This document shows, piece after piece, positions 8,752 to 16,232 of a DNA stretch of 64,000 bases (the stretch's first letter is position 1; every line of letters begins with the position of its first letter). A model generated the notes under the pieces. It was not told the origin of the DNA and ran no database searches. It saw nothing but the letters and a program-made list of their open reading frames with translations. The translations under genes were made by a program, and so were the position numbers. Origin of the DNA: Streptomyces antibioticus (lineage in GTDB: Bacteria > Actinomycetota > Actinomycetes > Streptomycetales > Streptomycetaceae); NCBI RefSeq assembly GCF_001514065.1, contig NZ_KQ948430.1, forward strand, positions 243,816 to 307,815, in the 5' to 3' direction.

Positions 8752-9861
8752 TCAGGTGAGATAGGCCGGGGCCGCCACGGGCAACGTAAATCGGAACTCC
8801 GCGCCGCCGCCGGGGGCGCGGCCGACCGTGATGGCGCCGCCGTGGGCCTCGACGATGCCCTTGACGATGTAGAGCCCGAGGCCCGTGCCACCGCGCTTGC
8901 TGCCCCGCCAGAAGCGGGTGAAGACGCGGTTCATGGATTCCTCCGGGATGCCGGGCCCCTCGTCGCTGACGGTGACCGATGTGCCGGTGTCCTCCCCTTC
9001 CCGGGGGGACGCGGCGGGCGTGACGTCAATCGTGACGGTTCCCTCGCCGTGGCGCACGGCATTTTCCAGGAGGTTGCTGAGCACCTGGTCGATCTTGTCG
9101 GGGTCGGCCCAGAGCTGGGGCAGCGGCTGCTCGACGCGGAGCAGGAACCGGTCGGCGGTCTGCCCGGCGGCGACGTAGGCCTGGATGTGCCGCCCGACGG
9201 CGGCCCCGATGTCGACGGGCTGGCGTCGCACTTCGAGGCGGCCGGAGTCGATCCGGGAGATGTCCAGCAGCTCGGCGATGAGCCGGGTGACCCGGTCGGC
9301 GTCGGCGTCGACGGTCTCCAGCATCAGCCGCTTCTGGTCGTCCGTGAACCGCTCCCATTTCGCGAGCAGGGTCGCGGTGAAGCCCTTGACCGAGGTGAGC
9401 GGGGAGCGCAGCTCATGGGCCACGGTGGCGATCAGCTCGGCGTGGCTGCGCTCGGTGCGGCGCCGGGCCTCGGTGTCGCGGAGGCAGACGACGACACGCT
9501 CGACGGGACCGGTGGGTCCACCGCGGACGTAGCGCGCGGAGACGAGGACCTCGCGGCCGCCGGGGAGCAGCAGGTTGCGCTCGGGCTGCCGGGTCCGGAT
9601 GGCGAGCCCGCCGTAGGGGTCGGTCAGCTGCCACCAGCGCCGCCCCTCCAGGTCCTCTAACGGCAGGGCCTTCTCCAGGCGCTGACCGAGGGCCTCGGCG
9701 GCGGGAATCCGGGTGATGCGTTCGGCGGCGGTGTTGTAGCAGATCACGCGTCCCTGCTCGTCGGCGACGACGAGACCGTCGGGCAGATCGTTGGGGTCAC
9801 AGGCGTGCGCGGCGTGCTCACCGGCCTGTGCTCCCGGCGCCCCGCTCGTCCCGACACTCAT
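8752..9861 (-). CDS. PAS-domain sensor histidine kinase with TTA codon
   Basis: A soluble 369-residue two-component kinase. A PAS domain spans about residues 25-130 (DGLVVADEQGRVICYNTAAERIT). The dimerisation/phosphoacceptor helix has H149 (ATVAHELRSPLTSVKGF). The HATPase domain carries the N box (LSNLLENAVRHG), G1 (DEGPGIPE) and G2 (GTGLGLYIVKG). There is no transmembrane segment and no adjacent response regulator, so it is an orphan. Codon 68 (9660-9658) is TTA. It sits between translation genes (rplT operon and pheST), a position conserved, as I recall, in Streptomyces. The signal and partner are unknown. Confidence 0.93.
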   Translation of the reverse strand: MSVGTSGAPGAQAGEHAAHACDPNDLPDGLVVADEQGRVICYNTAAERITRIPAAEALGQRLEKALPLEDLEGRRWWQLTDPYGGLAIRTRQPERNLLLPGGREVLVSARYVRGGPTGPVERVVVCLRDTEARRRTERSHAELIATVAHELRSPLTSVKGFTATLLAKWERFTDDQKRLMLETVDADADRVTRLIAELLDISRIDSGRLEVRRQPVDIGAAVGRHIQAYVAAGQTADRFLLRVEQPLPQLWADPDKIDQVLSNLLENAVRHGEGTVTIDVTPAASPREGEDTGTSVTVSDEGPGIPEESMNRVFTRFWRGSKRGGTGLGLYIVKGIVEAHGGAITVGRAPGGGAEFRFTLPVAAPAYLT

Positions 9862-9914
9862 CCCCGTACCCCACCTCTCACGACGGCTGAGGGGCCCCCG
9901 AGCGGGTCACCTTA

Positions 9915-10766
9915 CTAGTTGGCGGTGACGGAGCGGCACCCTCCGGAGGCGCGCTGTGCACGGGCCGACGCGTAGAGACATACGGCGGCGGCGGTCGCGA
10001 GGTTCAGGCTCTCGGCCTTTCCGTGGATCGGTACGCGCACCACGGCGTCCGCGAGTGCGCGGGTCTCCTCCGGGAGCCCCCACGCCTCGTTGCCGAACAC
10101 CCACGCGGTCGGCCCGCCCATGGTGCCCTTGTCGAGCTCGTCGTCGAGGTCGTCGGTCCCGGCGCCGTCGGCGGCGAGAATCCGCACGCCGGCGTCCTTG
10201 AGCCCCTGGATCGCGTCCTCGACGGGCACCCCGACGGCGACGGGCAGATGGAAGAGCGATCCCACGGAGGCGCGGACGGCCTTGGGGTTGTAGAGATCGA
10301 CGGAGGCGTCGGTCAGGACGACGGCCTCGGCGCCGGCGGCGTCCGCGCACCGCAGGACGGTGCCGGCGTTGCCGGGGTCGCGGACGTGGGCGAGCACGGC
10401 GACGAGCTTGGGGCGCGCCGCGAGGATCTCCTCGAAGGGGGTGTCCAGGAACCGGCAGATCCCGACGAGCCCCTGGGGCGTGACGGTGGTGGAGATGTCG
10501 GCGATGACGTCCTCGGAGGCGAGGTGCACGCGCGCGTCGACGGCGCGGGCCTCCGCGATGATGTCGGCGTACCGCTCCGCGGCCTCGACGGTGGCGAACA
10601 GCTCCACGAGCCCGTGCCCGGCGGCCTCCCGCACGGCCTGCGGCCCCTCGGCCAGGAACAGCCGCTCCTTCCCCCGGAAGTTCCGCTTGGCGAGCCGCCG
10701 GGCGGCGGAGACGCGGGGGGAACGGGGGGAGATCAGCTCAGGGGCTGCCGAGGACATGGGGCTCAC
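9915..10766 (-). CDS. SpoU-family (TrmH-type) RNA 2'-O-methyltransferase
   Basis: A 283-residue SPOUT enzyme that should methylate a ribose of rRNA or tRNA using S-adenosylmethionine. The N-terminal RNA-binding substrate domain (~1-115) precedes the knotted domain with motif 1 (DPGNAGTVLRCADAAG), motif 2 (WVFGNEAWGL) and motif 3 (VPIHGKAESLNLATAAAV). The GTG at 10766 is used; an in-frame ATG three codons later is equally possible, and neither has a clear binding site. It lies on the same strand as rplT but is separated from it by a terminator-like hairpin. The target nucleotide cannot be read from sequence. Confidence 0.92.
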   Translation of the reverse strand: MSPMSSAAPELISPRSPRVSAARRLAKRNFRGKERLFLAEGPQAVREAAGHGLVELFATVEAAERYADIIAEARAVDARVHLASEDVIADISTTVTPQGLVGICRFLDTPFEEILAARPKLVAVLAHVRDPGNAGTVLRCADAAGAEAVVLTDASVDLYNPKAVRASVGSLFHLPVAVGVPVEDAIQGLKDAGVRILAADGAGTDDLDDELDKGTMGGPTAWVFGNEAWGLPEETRALADAVVRVPIHGKAESLNLATAAAVCLYASARAQRASGGCRSVTAN

Positions 10767-10849
10767 TTTCGACTAACTCTCCGCCGCAACGGCGATCAAC
10801 CACGACGGCGAAGGCCGGCGGTGCCGAACCCCTCTCGCCACTCAACGCA

Positions 10850-10881
10850 ACGGACCCGCAGGCAAAAACCCGCGGGTCCGT
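10850..10881 (-). terminator. Terminator after rplT
   Basis: The arms ACGGACCCGC (10850-10859) and GCGGGTCCGT (10872-10881) pair perfectly. On the minus strand the inner palindrome ACCCGCGGGT is followed by TTTTT, which makes a good intrinsic terminator 30 bp past the rplT stop. Confidence 0.75.
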
Positions 10882-10912
10882 ACAATCACGTCGGCCTAGG
10901 CCCAGTGCAACG

Positions 10913-11296
10913 TCACGCGGCCTTGGGGGCGTTGACGTCGTCCGGGAGGGCCTTCTGCGCGACCTCGACCAGCGCGGCGAACGCGGTGGCGTCGTTGACG
11001 GCCAGCTCGGCCAGGATCTTGCGGTCGACCTCGATGTTCGCGGCCTTCAGACCCTGGATGAAGCGGTTGTACGTGATGCCGTTGGCGCGGGCAGCGGCGT
11101 TGATGCGCTGGATCCACAGCTGACGGAAGTCGCCCTTGCGCTTCTTGCGGTCGTTGTAGTTGTAGACCAGCGAGTGGGTGACCTGCTCCTTGGCCTTGCG
11201 GTACAGGCGCGAACGCTGACCGCGGTAGCCGGAGGCCTGCTCGAGGATCGCCCGGCGCTTCTTGTGGGCGTTGACTGCCCGCTTGACGCGTGCCAC
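10913..11296 (-). CDS. rplT: 50S ribosomal protein L20
   Basis: A 127-residue L20 that binds 23S rRNA during early assembly of the large subunit. The start [18 protein letters not shown] and the block [21 protein letters not shown] are characteristic. It is the last gene of infC-rpmI-rplT, is preceded by rpmI with a 98-bp gap, and is followed by a terminator. L20 represses its operon in several bacteria; whether it does so here is not visible. Confidence 0.99.
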   Translation of the reverse strand: MARVKRAVNAHKKRRAILEQASGYRGQRSRLYRKAKEQVTHSLVYNYNDRKKRKGDFRQLWIQRINAAARANGITYNRFIQGLKAANIEVDRKILAELAVNDATAFAALVEVAQKALPDDVNAPKAA

Positions 11297-11394
11297 TTTT
11301 TAACTCCTTGTAGCGGGGCCGTGGTTGGACTCACACGACCCGGTAATCGATGGGGTCCCGGTCTGGAGGGGGATCAGGCGCTGCGCGCCCGACC

Positions 11395-11589
11395 TCACTT
11401 GCCGAGAAGCTTCTTGATCTTCGCGGCGTCGCCCGGGGCCATCTCGGCGTTGCCGGTGAGGCGACGCGTCACGCGGGACGACTTGTGCTCGAGCAGGTGG
11501 CGCTTGCCGGCGCGCTCGCGGAGCACCTTGCCGGAGCCGGTGATCTTGAAGCGCTTGCTGGCACCGCTGTGCGACTTGTTCTTCGGCAT
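11395..11589 (-). CDS. rpmI: 50S ribosomal protein L35
   Basis: A 64-residue, very basic L35 with the family start [20 protein letters not shown] and the conserved KSSRVTRRL block. It is a structural protein of the large ribosomal subunit. It is the middle gene of the infC operon, 108 bp downstream of infC, with a good GAGGAGA site before its ATG. Confidence 0.99.
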   Translation of the reverse strand: MPKNKSHSGASKRFKITGSGKVLRERAGKRHLLEHKSSRVTRRLTGNAEMAPGDAAKIKKLLGK

Positions 11590-11697
11590 AGCGCCGTTCT
11601 CTCCTCTGGGTGGCGCTCCGATGCCCGGTCGTGAAACCGGGCACGGTGGAGCGTCGCTCTTGTATCGGTTACGTCCTGGGGACTCGCGTCCCTGGGA

Positions 11698-12363
11698 TCA
11701 CGCCTCGGCCGGAGCCTCGGTCGGTGCCTCGGCGGCCTCAGAAGCCTCGTCGGCCTGAGCCTCCGCGGCGTTCTGCGACTTGCCAGGGTTGGCCTTCGCG
11801 TCGGCCTTGCGGGCCTCCTGCGCCTGGCGAGCCTCGGCCATGGCCTCGGTCTTCTTCTTGTGCGGACCGAGAACCATGATCATGTTTCGGCCGTCCTGCT
11901 TCGGGTTCGACTCCACGAAGCCGAGGTCCTGGACGTCCTCCGCGAGCCGCTGCAGCAGTCGGTAGCCGAGCTCCGGCCGGGACTGCTCGCGACCACGGAA
12001 CATGATCGTGATCTTGACCTTGTCGCCCTGCTTGAGGAACCGAACGACGTGACCCTTCTTGGTGTCATAGTCGTGCGGGTCGATCTTCGGCCGGAGCTTC
12101 ATCTCCTTGATGACCGTGTGCGCCTGGTTCTTGCGCGCCTCACGGGCCTTCATGGCCGACTCGTACTTGAACTTCCCGTAGTCCATGAGCTTGCAGACCG
12201 GCGGGCGGGCGTTCGCCGCCACCTCGACCAGGTCGAGGTCGTACTCCTGCGCAAGCTCCAGGGCCTTGGCAAGCGGGACAATCCCGACCTGCTCGCCGCT
12301 GGGACCGACAAGTCGCACCTCGGGAACGCGAATCCGGTCGTTGATGCGGGGCTCGGTGCTGAT
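11698..12363 (-). CDS. infC: Translation initiation factor IF-3, ATC start
   Basis: IF-3 binds the 30S subunit, blocks premature 50S joining and checks the start codon. Taken from the first ATG or GTG the protein would begin at 12318 and lack the conserved N-terminus. Reading from ATC at 12363 gives [16 protein letters not shown], the expected IF-3 start, directly after a GAGGAGG site. The 221-residue product therefore begins with a non-canonical AUC codon, comparable to AUU in E. coli infC, where it allows IF-3 to repress its own translation. The N domain (~1-80), helical linker and C domain (~95-175) are complete. An acidic Ala/Glu-rich tail (~185-221) is typical of actinobacteria. Confidence 0.93.
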   Translation of the reverse strand: MSTEPRINDRIRVPEVRLVGPSGEQVGIVPLAKALELAQEYDLDLVEVAANARPPVCKLMDYGKFKYESAMKAREARKNQAHTVIKEMKLRPKIDPHDYDTKKGHVVRFLKQGDKVKITIMFRGREQSRPELGYRLLQRLAEDVQDLGFVESNPKQDGRNMIMVLGPHKKKTEAMAEARQAQEARKADAKANPGKSQNAAEAQADEASEAAEAPTEAPAEA

Positions 12364-12447
12364 GGATCCTCCTCGGTAGCACCATACGGCGGTCTGGCGG
12401 ACAGCCGCGTACGTCTCTTTTCGTAGGACCTAACCGCACCGAAGCAC

Positions 12448-12479
12448 AAAAAATGCCCCGGACGATCACATGAGGGGGC
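12448..12479 (-). terminator. Attenuator-like terminator in the infC leader
   Basis: The GCCCC/GGGGC stem has a 15-nt loop and is followed by six T residues on the minus strand, upstream of the infC start. A clear U-tract is unusual for Streptomyces. Confidence 0.55.
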
Positions 12480-12737
12480 TCCAAAGCACTACCGGAGCAC
12501 CGCCACGATGATCGCGGGGCGCGATTTCGGGCGACTCCATCGTCCGTACGGAACGATGGCGGCCGCCTGACCGGGTGACCCGCCGCCCAGGGGGCGGTCA
12601 GGTGGGAGATCGGAGCCTCCACTTGTGGGCCGGACACGCGAGTATCCAGCCGGTCGTCACACAAGGTTAGCAGCAACCCGGGGGTGGTGCGAACCGGTGT
12701 GCAGCGGGGCCGGTGCGGAGCGGTCGGCACCGGGCCC

Positions 12738-12743
12738 TATCGT
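12738..12743 (+). promoter_or_regulatory. -10 hexamer for a probably leaderless DUF1844 mRNA
   Basis: TATCGT ends 7 nt before the ATG at 12751 and there is no ribosome binding site. This is the spacing of leaderless Streptomyces transcripts. No good -35 is seen. Confidence 0.45.
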
Positions 12744-12750
12744 GTGGGTC

Positions 12751-13110
12751 ATGAGTGACACCCCTCCCGCTGACTCCCCCGACTTCGACGAGATGACCCG
12801 CGACATCGCCGAGGTCCCCGCCGTCGAGGTGATCGTGACGGTCGCCGTGAACCTGATGAGCGCCGCCGCGGTGAAGCTCGGTTTGACCGAGGAGGGCGAC
12901 AAGTACAAGGACCTGGACGAGGCCCGCAAGCTGATCCACGCCCTCGCCGGCCTCCTCGACGGCAGCGCGACCGAGATCAGCTCCTTCCACGCCGCCCCGC
13001 TCCGCGACGGCCTCAAGTCCCTCCAGCTCGCCTTCCGCGAGGCGTCGATCGTCCCGGACGAGCCGGGCCAGGGGCCGGGCGAGAAGTACACCGGTCCGAT
13101 CTACGGCTAG
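12751..13110 (+). CDS. DUF1844-domain protein
   Basis: A 119-residue conserved actinobacterial protein of unknown role. The DUF1844 block covers roughly residues 25-100, starting VEVIVTVAVNLMSAAAVKLGL and continuing with a charged DKYKDLDEARKLIHALAGLLDG helix. The C-terminus is short and Pro/Gly-rich. It is divergent from infC, a long-conserved arrangement as I recall it. The upstream -10 hexamer suggests a leaderless transcript. No enzymatic motif is visible. Confidence 0.9.
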   Translation: MSDTPPADSPDFDEMTRDIAEVPAVEVIVTVAVNLMSAAAVKLGLTEEGDKYKDLDEARKLIHALAGLLDGSATEISSFHAAPLRDGLKSLQLAFREASIVPDEPGQGPGEKYTGPIYG

Positions 13111-13123
13111 TTCACCCGCGTAT

Positions 13124-13855
13124 TCATCCGCGTACGTACAAGGGCTCGCCCGGAGGCGTGGCCGTGGCCGGCAGCAGTGCCAGGTCGAGGCCGCGTACCA
13201 GGCGGGCCCTCAGTGTCTCGTCGGCGGCGATCCGCTCGGCGACCGCTCGGGCCGCCTCGGCGGGGGGCGCCGCCGGGTCGAGTACGAGGGCCAGGGTGCC
13301 GTCGGCCTGCCCGGGCCCGAGATGGGCGCGCAGCACGGCGGGCTCGGCGGCCACCGCCTCCCGTACCGCCGCCAGCACCGCCGGATCGGCGAGCGGGTCG
13401 GCGCTCGTACGGCCCTCGGCGAGGGCGAGCAGCGCCGGGCCGGTCAGCTCGAACGGCACCGGTCCGGCCATGTCCAGTACGACCGTGTCCGCCTTCTCGT
13501 GCGCGGCGGCCTGGAGCGCCTGGTGCAGGGGTACGGCGACGGGGCGGGCCGCCGGGTCCCAGCGGGCCAGCGAGTCGGTGGAGGTGAAGGCCGGCAGGGC
13601 GGTCCGGGGTCCGGCCTTGAGGGTCGGCACGGCCATGTCGCTGGTCTTCTCGCGGCGCAGTCCGTTCTCGTCCTCCTCGACCTCGCCGAGGACGGCCACG
13701 ACGGGGACGAGCAGCCGGGCGCCCTTGAGCGCCTCCAGGACGGGTCCCACGGCGGTGCGGTCCTCGGCCCAGCCGGCGAGCGCCGCGCTCAGCCGAGGGT
13801 CGGCGGAGCCGTCGTCGTCGGAGAAGCCGGGGTCGGGAATGTTCTTGTTCGCCAC
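13124..13855 (-). CDS. SseB-family protein
   Basis: A 243-residue cytosolic protein of the SseB N-terminal-domain family, which has no agreed biochemical role. Recognisable parts are the N-terminal ANKNIPDPGFSDDDGSADP stretch, a central LLVPVVAVLGE strand region, and FTSTDSLARWDP followed by VPLHQALQAAAHEKADTVVLD. The GTG at 13855 is chosen because conservation starts there; an upstream in-frame reading to 13951 runs into apparent promoter sequence. It is convergent with the DUF1844 gene. Confidence 0.85.
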   Translation of the reverse strand: MANKNIPDPGFSDDDGSADPRLSAALAGWAEDRTAVGPVLEALKGARLLVPVVAVLGEVEEDENGLRREKTSDMAVPTLKAGPRTALPAFTSTDSLARWDPAARPVAVPLHQALQAAAHEKADTVVLDMAGPVPFELTGPALLALAEGRTSADPLADPAVLAAVREAVAAEPAVLRAHLGPGQADGTLALVLDPAAPPAEAARAVAERIAADETLRARLVRGLDLALLPATATPPGEPLYVRG

Positions 13856-14005
13856 GGTCACCGACCCTATAGGGGGGATGCTGCTGGCCTTGTGCGGGCC
13901 CAGAAACCTGGGCGTGACCGCCTTCACGGGAATCTCAGATTTCCCTGACACACATCTAACGTCCGCCTAACGGTCCGCACAGCCGGTGCCCCCAGCATCA
14001 CGGGC

Positions 14006-14962
14006 ATGGAGTCCCCCAGAGCCCGCCGGAGCCGCCGCGCCCGCCCGTCCCGGCGCCGCCCCCTGATGTACACCGCCCTCGCCTCCGTGGCGATAGTCGG
14101 CGGTACGGCCGCCGGGACGGCGTATGTGAAGGCGCACGCGCACTCCGGTGCCGAGACCGTATCGTCGGCGGCGACGTCGCCGAGCCCGGCGGCGACCGCA
14201 CCGGTCGAGGAGGCGTCTGTGGAGCCCGTGGCGGTACCGGCGGTGGACCACGACGCGCTGCTCGCCGACGCGATGGACAAGGTGACGGTGCCGGACGACG
14301 CGGACGTGTCGGTGGCCGTGCTCGATCTGGACTCCGGCGACAGTGCCACGTACGGGGACGCCGCCTTCGACACCGCGAGCATCGTCAAGGTGGACATCCT
14401 GGCGGCGCTGCTGCTCCAGGCGCAGGACGAGGACCGTTCGCTGACGGCGGCGGAGAAGTCGTACGCCACCACGATGATCGAGAACAGCGACAACGCCTCC
14501 GCGTCGGCGCTGTGGCGGATCATCGGCAAGGCGGCGGGGCTGGACGCGGCGAACGAGCGTTTCGGGCTCACGGACACCGAGGGCGGCGACGGCATGCTGT
14601 GGGGGCTGACCCAGACCACGGCCGCCGATCAGCTCACCCTGCTCCAGCAGGTGTTCGGGGACGACTCGAAGCTGAGCAAGTCCTCGCGGAAGTACCTCCA
14701 GGGGCTGATGGGGCAGATAGCCACCGACCAGCACTGGGGAGTGTCGGCCGCCGCCGACGGCTCCGCATGGGCGCTGAAGAACGGCTGGCTGCCGCGCAGC
14801 ACCACAGGGCTGTGGGACATCAACAGCATCGGGCGGGTGACCGCTTCGGACGGGAACGACTATCTCGTCGTCGCGCTGTCGAACGGCAACGCGACGAAGG
14901 AGAAGGGGATCTCGTTGGTGGAGTCGGCGGTGCGGGCGGCGGTGTCGGTGTTTGCGGGTTGA
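14006..14962 (+). CDS. Membrane-anchored beta-lactamase-fold serine hydrolase
   Basis: A 318-residue protein with a basic N-terminus, one transmembrane anchor (about 21-41) and a ~40-residue Ala/Ser/Pro linker. An extracytoplasmic class A beta-lactamase-like domain follows. The S125-x-x-K128 nucleophile motif and the S161-D162-N163 loop are intact. The third motif reads K258-N-G instead of K-T/S-G. I saw no clear Glu166-type omega-loop residue. The protein may act on cell-wall peptides or be a degenerate penicillin-binding hydrolase rather than give resistance. It is convergent with the mycosin-like protease across a REP-like repeat. Confidence 0.88.
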   Translation: MESPRARRSRRARPSRRRPLMYTALASVAIVGGTAAGTAYVKAHAHSGAETVSSAATSPSPAATAPVEEASVEPVAVPAVDHDALLADAMDKVTVPDDADVSVAVLDLDSGDSATYGDAAFDTASIVKVDILAALLLQAQDEDRSLTAAEKSYATTMIENSDNASASALWRIIGKAAGLDAANERFGLTDTEGGDGMLWGLTQTTAADQLTLLQQVFGDDSKLSKSSRKYLQGLMGQIATDQHWGVSAAADGSAWALKNGWLPRSTTGLWDINSIGRVTASDGNDYLVVALSNGNATKEKGISLVESAVRAAVSVFAG

Positions 14963-15000
14963 GAGTGCCTCGCCAGGTGGTCGGCGGGGTGCGGCGTCGC

Positions 15001-15040
15001 TGTGGCTGGCCGCGCAGTTCCCCGCGCCCCCAAGGGACAT
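15001..15040 (+). repeat. Streptomyces REP-like intergenic repeat, copy B
   Basis: Same 30-nt core as copy A with one mismatch (TGGC for TGGT). It lies between the convergent stop codons of the beta-lactamase-fold and protease genes. Confidence 0.7.
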
Positions 15041-15050
15041 CACCTCGCGG

Positions 15051-16232
15051 TCAGAATTCTTCGTACCGTTCCCTGCGGCCACGCCACAGCACCACCGCCG
15101 CCACCAGCAGAACTCCTCCGACGCCACCCGCGAGGGGGGCCGCCCAGTCGGCCGTGTCGTCCTCCGTCCTGGGAGCGTCGGGGCCCGAGCCGAAGTAACG
15201 GTCGCCGTACGTTGCCGACTTCAGGCCCTCGGGGTCGAGCCGGGCAGCGGCCTTGAGGGCGGCGGCGGGGTCGACGAAGCCGTAGCCGCGGGAGTCGTCG
15301 CGGCCGCCGACGGGGGCGTCCCGGGCCGTGTCCTCCAGGAGCTTCTTGATCTGTGCCGGGGTCAGGTCGGGGTGGGCCGCCTTGACCAGGGCGACGGCGC
15401 CGGAGACGAAGGCCGCCGCGGCACTCGTGCCCCAGCCCTCGTAGTACTTGTGGTCCGGGTCGGCGATGACGACGTCGTCGCCGGGGGCTGCGACCGTGGC
15501 GTACCAGCGGCGCGTGGAGAAGGAGGCGCGGGTGCCGTAACGGTCGACGGCGGTCGCGGCGATGACACCCGGGTAGGCGGCCGGGTAGGAGATGTGGTCG
15601 CCCTTCTCGCCGCCGTTGCCGGCGGAGGCGATGACGCTCACGCCCTTCTTCAGGGCGTACTGGACGGCCTCGTCCTCGGCGGGTTCGGGGTGGGCGGACT
15701 TGGAGTCGTCGCCCAGGGAGAGGTTGATGACATCGGCGCCGTGGTCGGCGGCCCAGCGGATGCCTTCGGCGAGGGCGTTGCCGCGGGTGTTGCGGGCCTT
15801 GCCGCGGGCGGAGTCGCCGTCCTCCAGGATCACGCGGACGGGGAGGATCCTGGCTTCGGGGGCGATGCCCATCACGCCGTCGCCGTTGGCGTACCCGTGT
15901 CCGTGGCCTGCGATGATGCCGGCCATCGCGGTGCCGTGGCGGGCCCAGGCGCGGTCGCCGCGGCCGGCTCCGAAGCCGACCATGTCCTTGCCTTCGAGGA
16001 CGTTGCCGACGAGGTCGGGGTGGTCGTCCTCGACGCCGGTGTCGAGGACGGCGACGGTGACGCCCTTGCCCTTGGTGGTCTGCCAGGCCTCCTGGGTGTG
16101 CATCGCTTCGAGGGCCCACTGCTTGGCGCGTATGCCGTCGGCGTGCGCGGTGGTGGGCGGGACGAGGGCGAGGGAGGCGGCGAGAAGGACGCTGACGATG
16201 CCGGCCCGGCGGGTGTGGGGGGCGGCGCTCAT
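15051..16232 (-). CDS. Mycosin-like S8 serine protease, membrane-anchored
   Basis: A 393-residue subtilisin-family protease. The Sec signal peptide probably cleaves after residue 31 (PTTAHA-DG). The catalytic triad is D64 (VAVLDTG), H99 (RHGTAMAG) and S270 (GTSAAAAFVSG), with oxyanion N206 (ASAGNGG). One C-terminal transmembrane helix (~352-376) ends in RRERYEEF. The domain order signal-protease-TM is that of the mycosins of type VII secretion, but no ESX core gene is in this window. Its ATG overlaps the stop of the upstream membrane-protein gene by ATGA, so the pair is translationally coupled and probably acts together at the cell surface. Confidence 0.92.
   Translation of the reverse strand: MSAAPHTRRAGIVSVLLAASLALVPPTTAHADGIRAKQWALEAMHTQEAWQTTKGKGVTVAVLDTGVEDDHPDLVGNVLEGKDMVGFGAGRGDRAWARHGTAMAGIIAGHGHGYANGDGVMGIAPEARILPVRVILEDGDSARGKARNTRGNALAEGIRWAADHGADVINLSLGDDSKSAHPEPAEDEAVQYALKKGVSVIASAGNGGEKGDHISYPAAYPGVIAATAVDRYGTRASFSTRRWYATVAAPGDDVVIADPDHKYYEGWGTSAAAAFVSGAVALVKAAHPDLTPAQIKKLLEDTARDAPVGGRDDSRGYGFVDPAAALKAAARLDPEGLKSATYGDRYFGSGPDAPRTEDDTADWAAPLAGGVGGVLLVAAVVLWRGRRERYEEF

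Larger units (their letters stand above)
12364..12750 (-). promoter_or_regulatory. Structured infC leader with attenuator-like hairpin
   Basis: This 387-bp region upstream of infC also carries the DUF1844 promoter on the other strand. On the minus strand, in transcription order, it shows an 8-bp stem CCTGACCG/CGGTCAGG (12602-12565), a near-perfect hairpin CCATCGT...ACGATGG (about 12557-12537), and GCCCC(N15)GGGGC followed by ATTTTTTG (12479-12448). The last resembles an intrinsic terminator about 85 nt before the ATC start. The arrangement suggests transcription attenuation; the controlling factor (L20, IF-3 or other) is inference. Confidence 0.6.

Noticed and set aside
12140-12730. 196-codon minus-strand frame through the infC leader as a separate gene
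   Set aside because: It overlaps infC in another frame, crosses the structured leader and terminator hairpin, and shows no domain or start signal.
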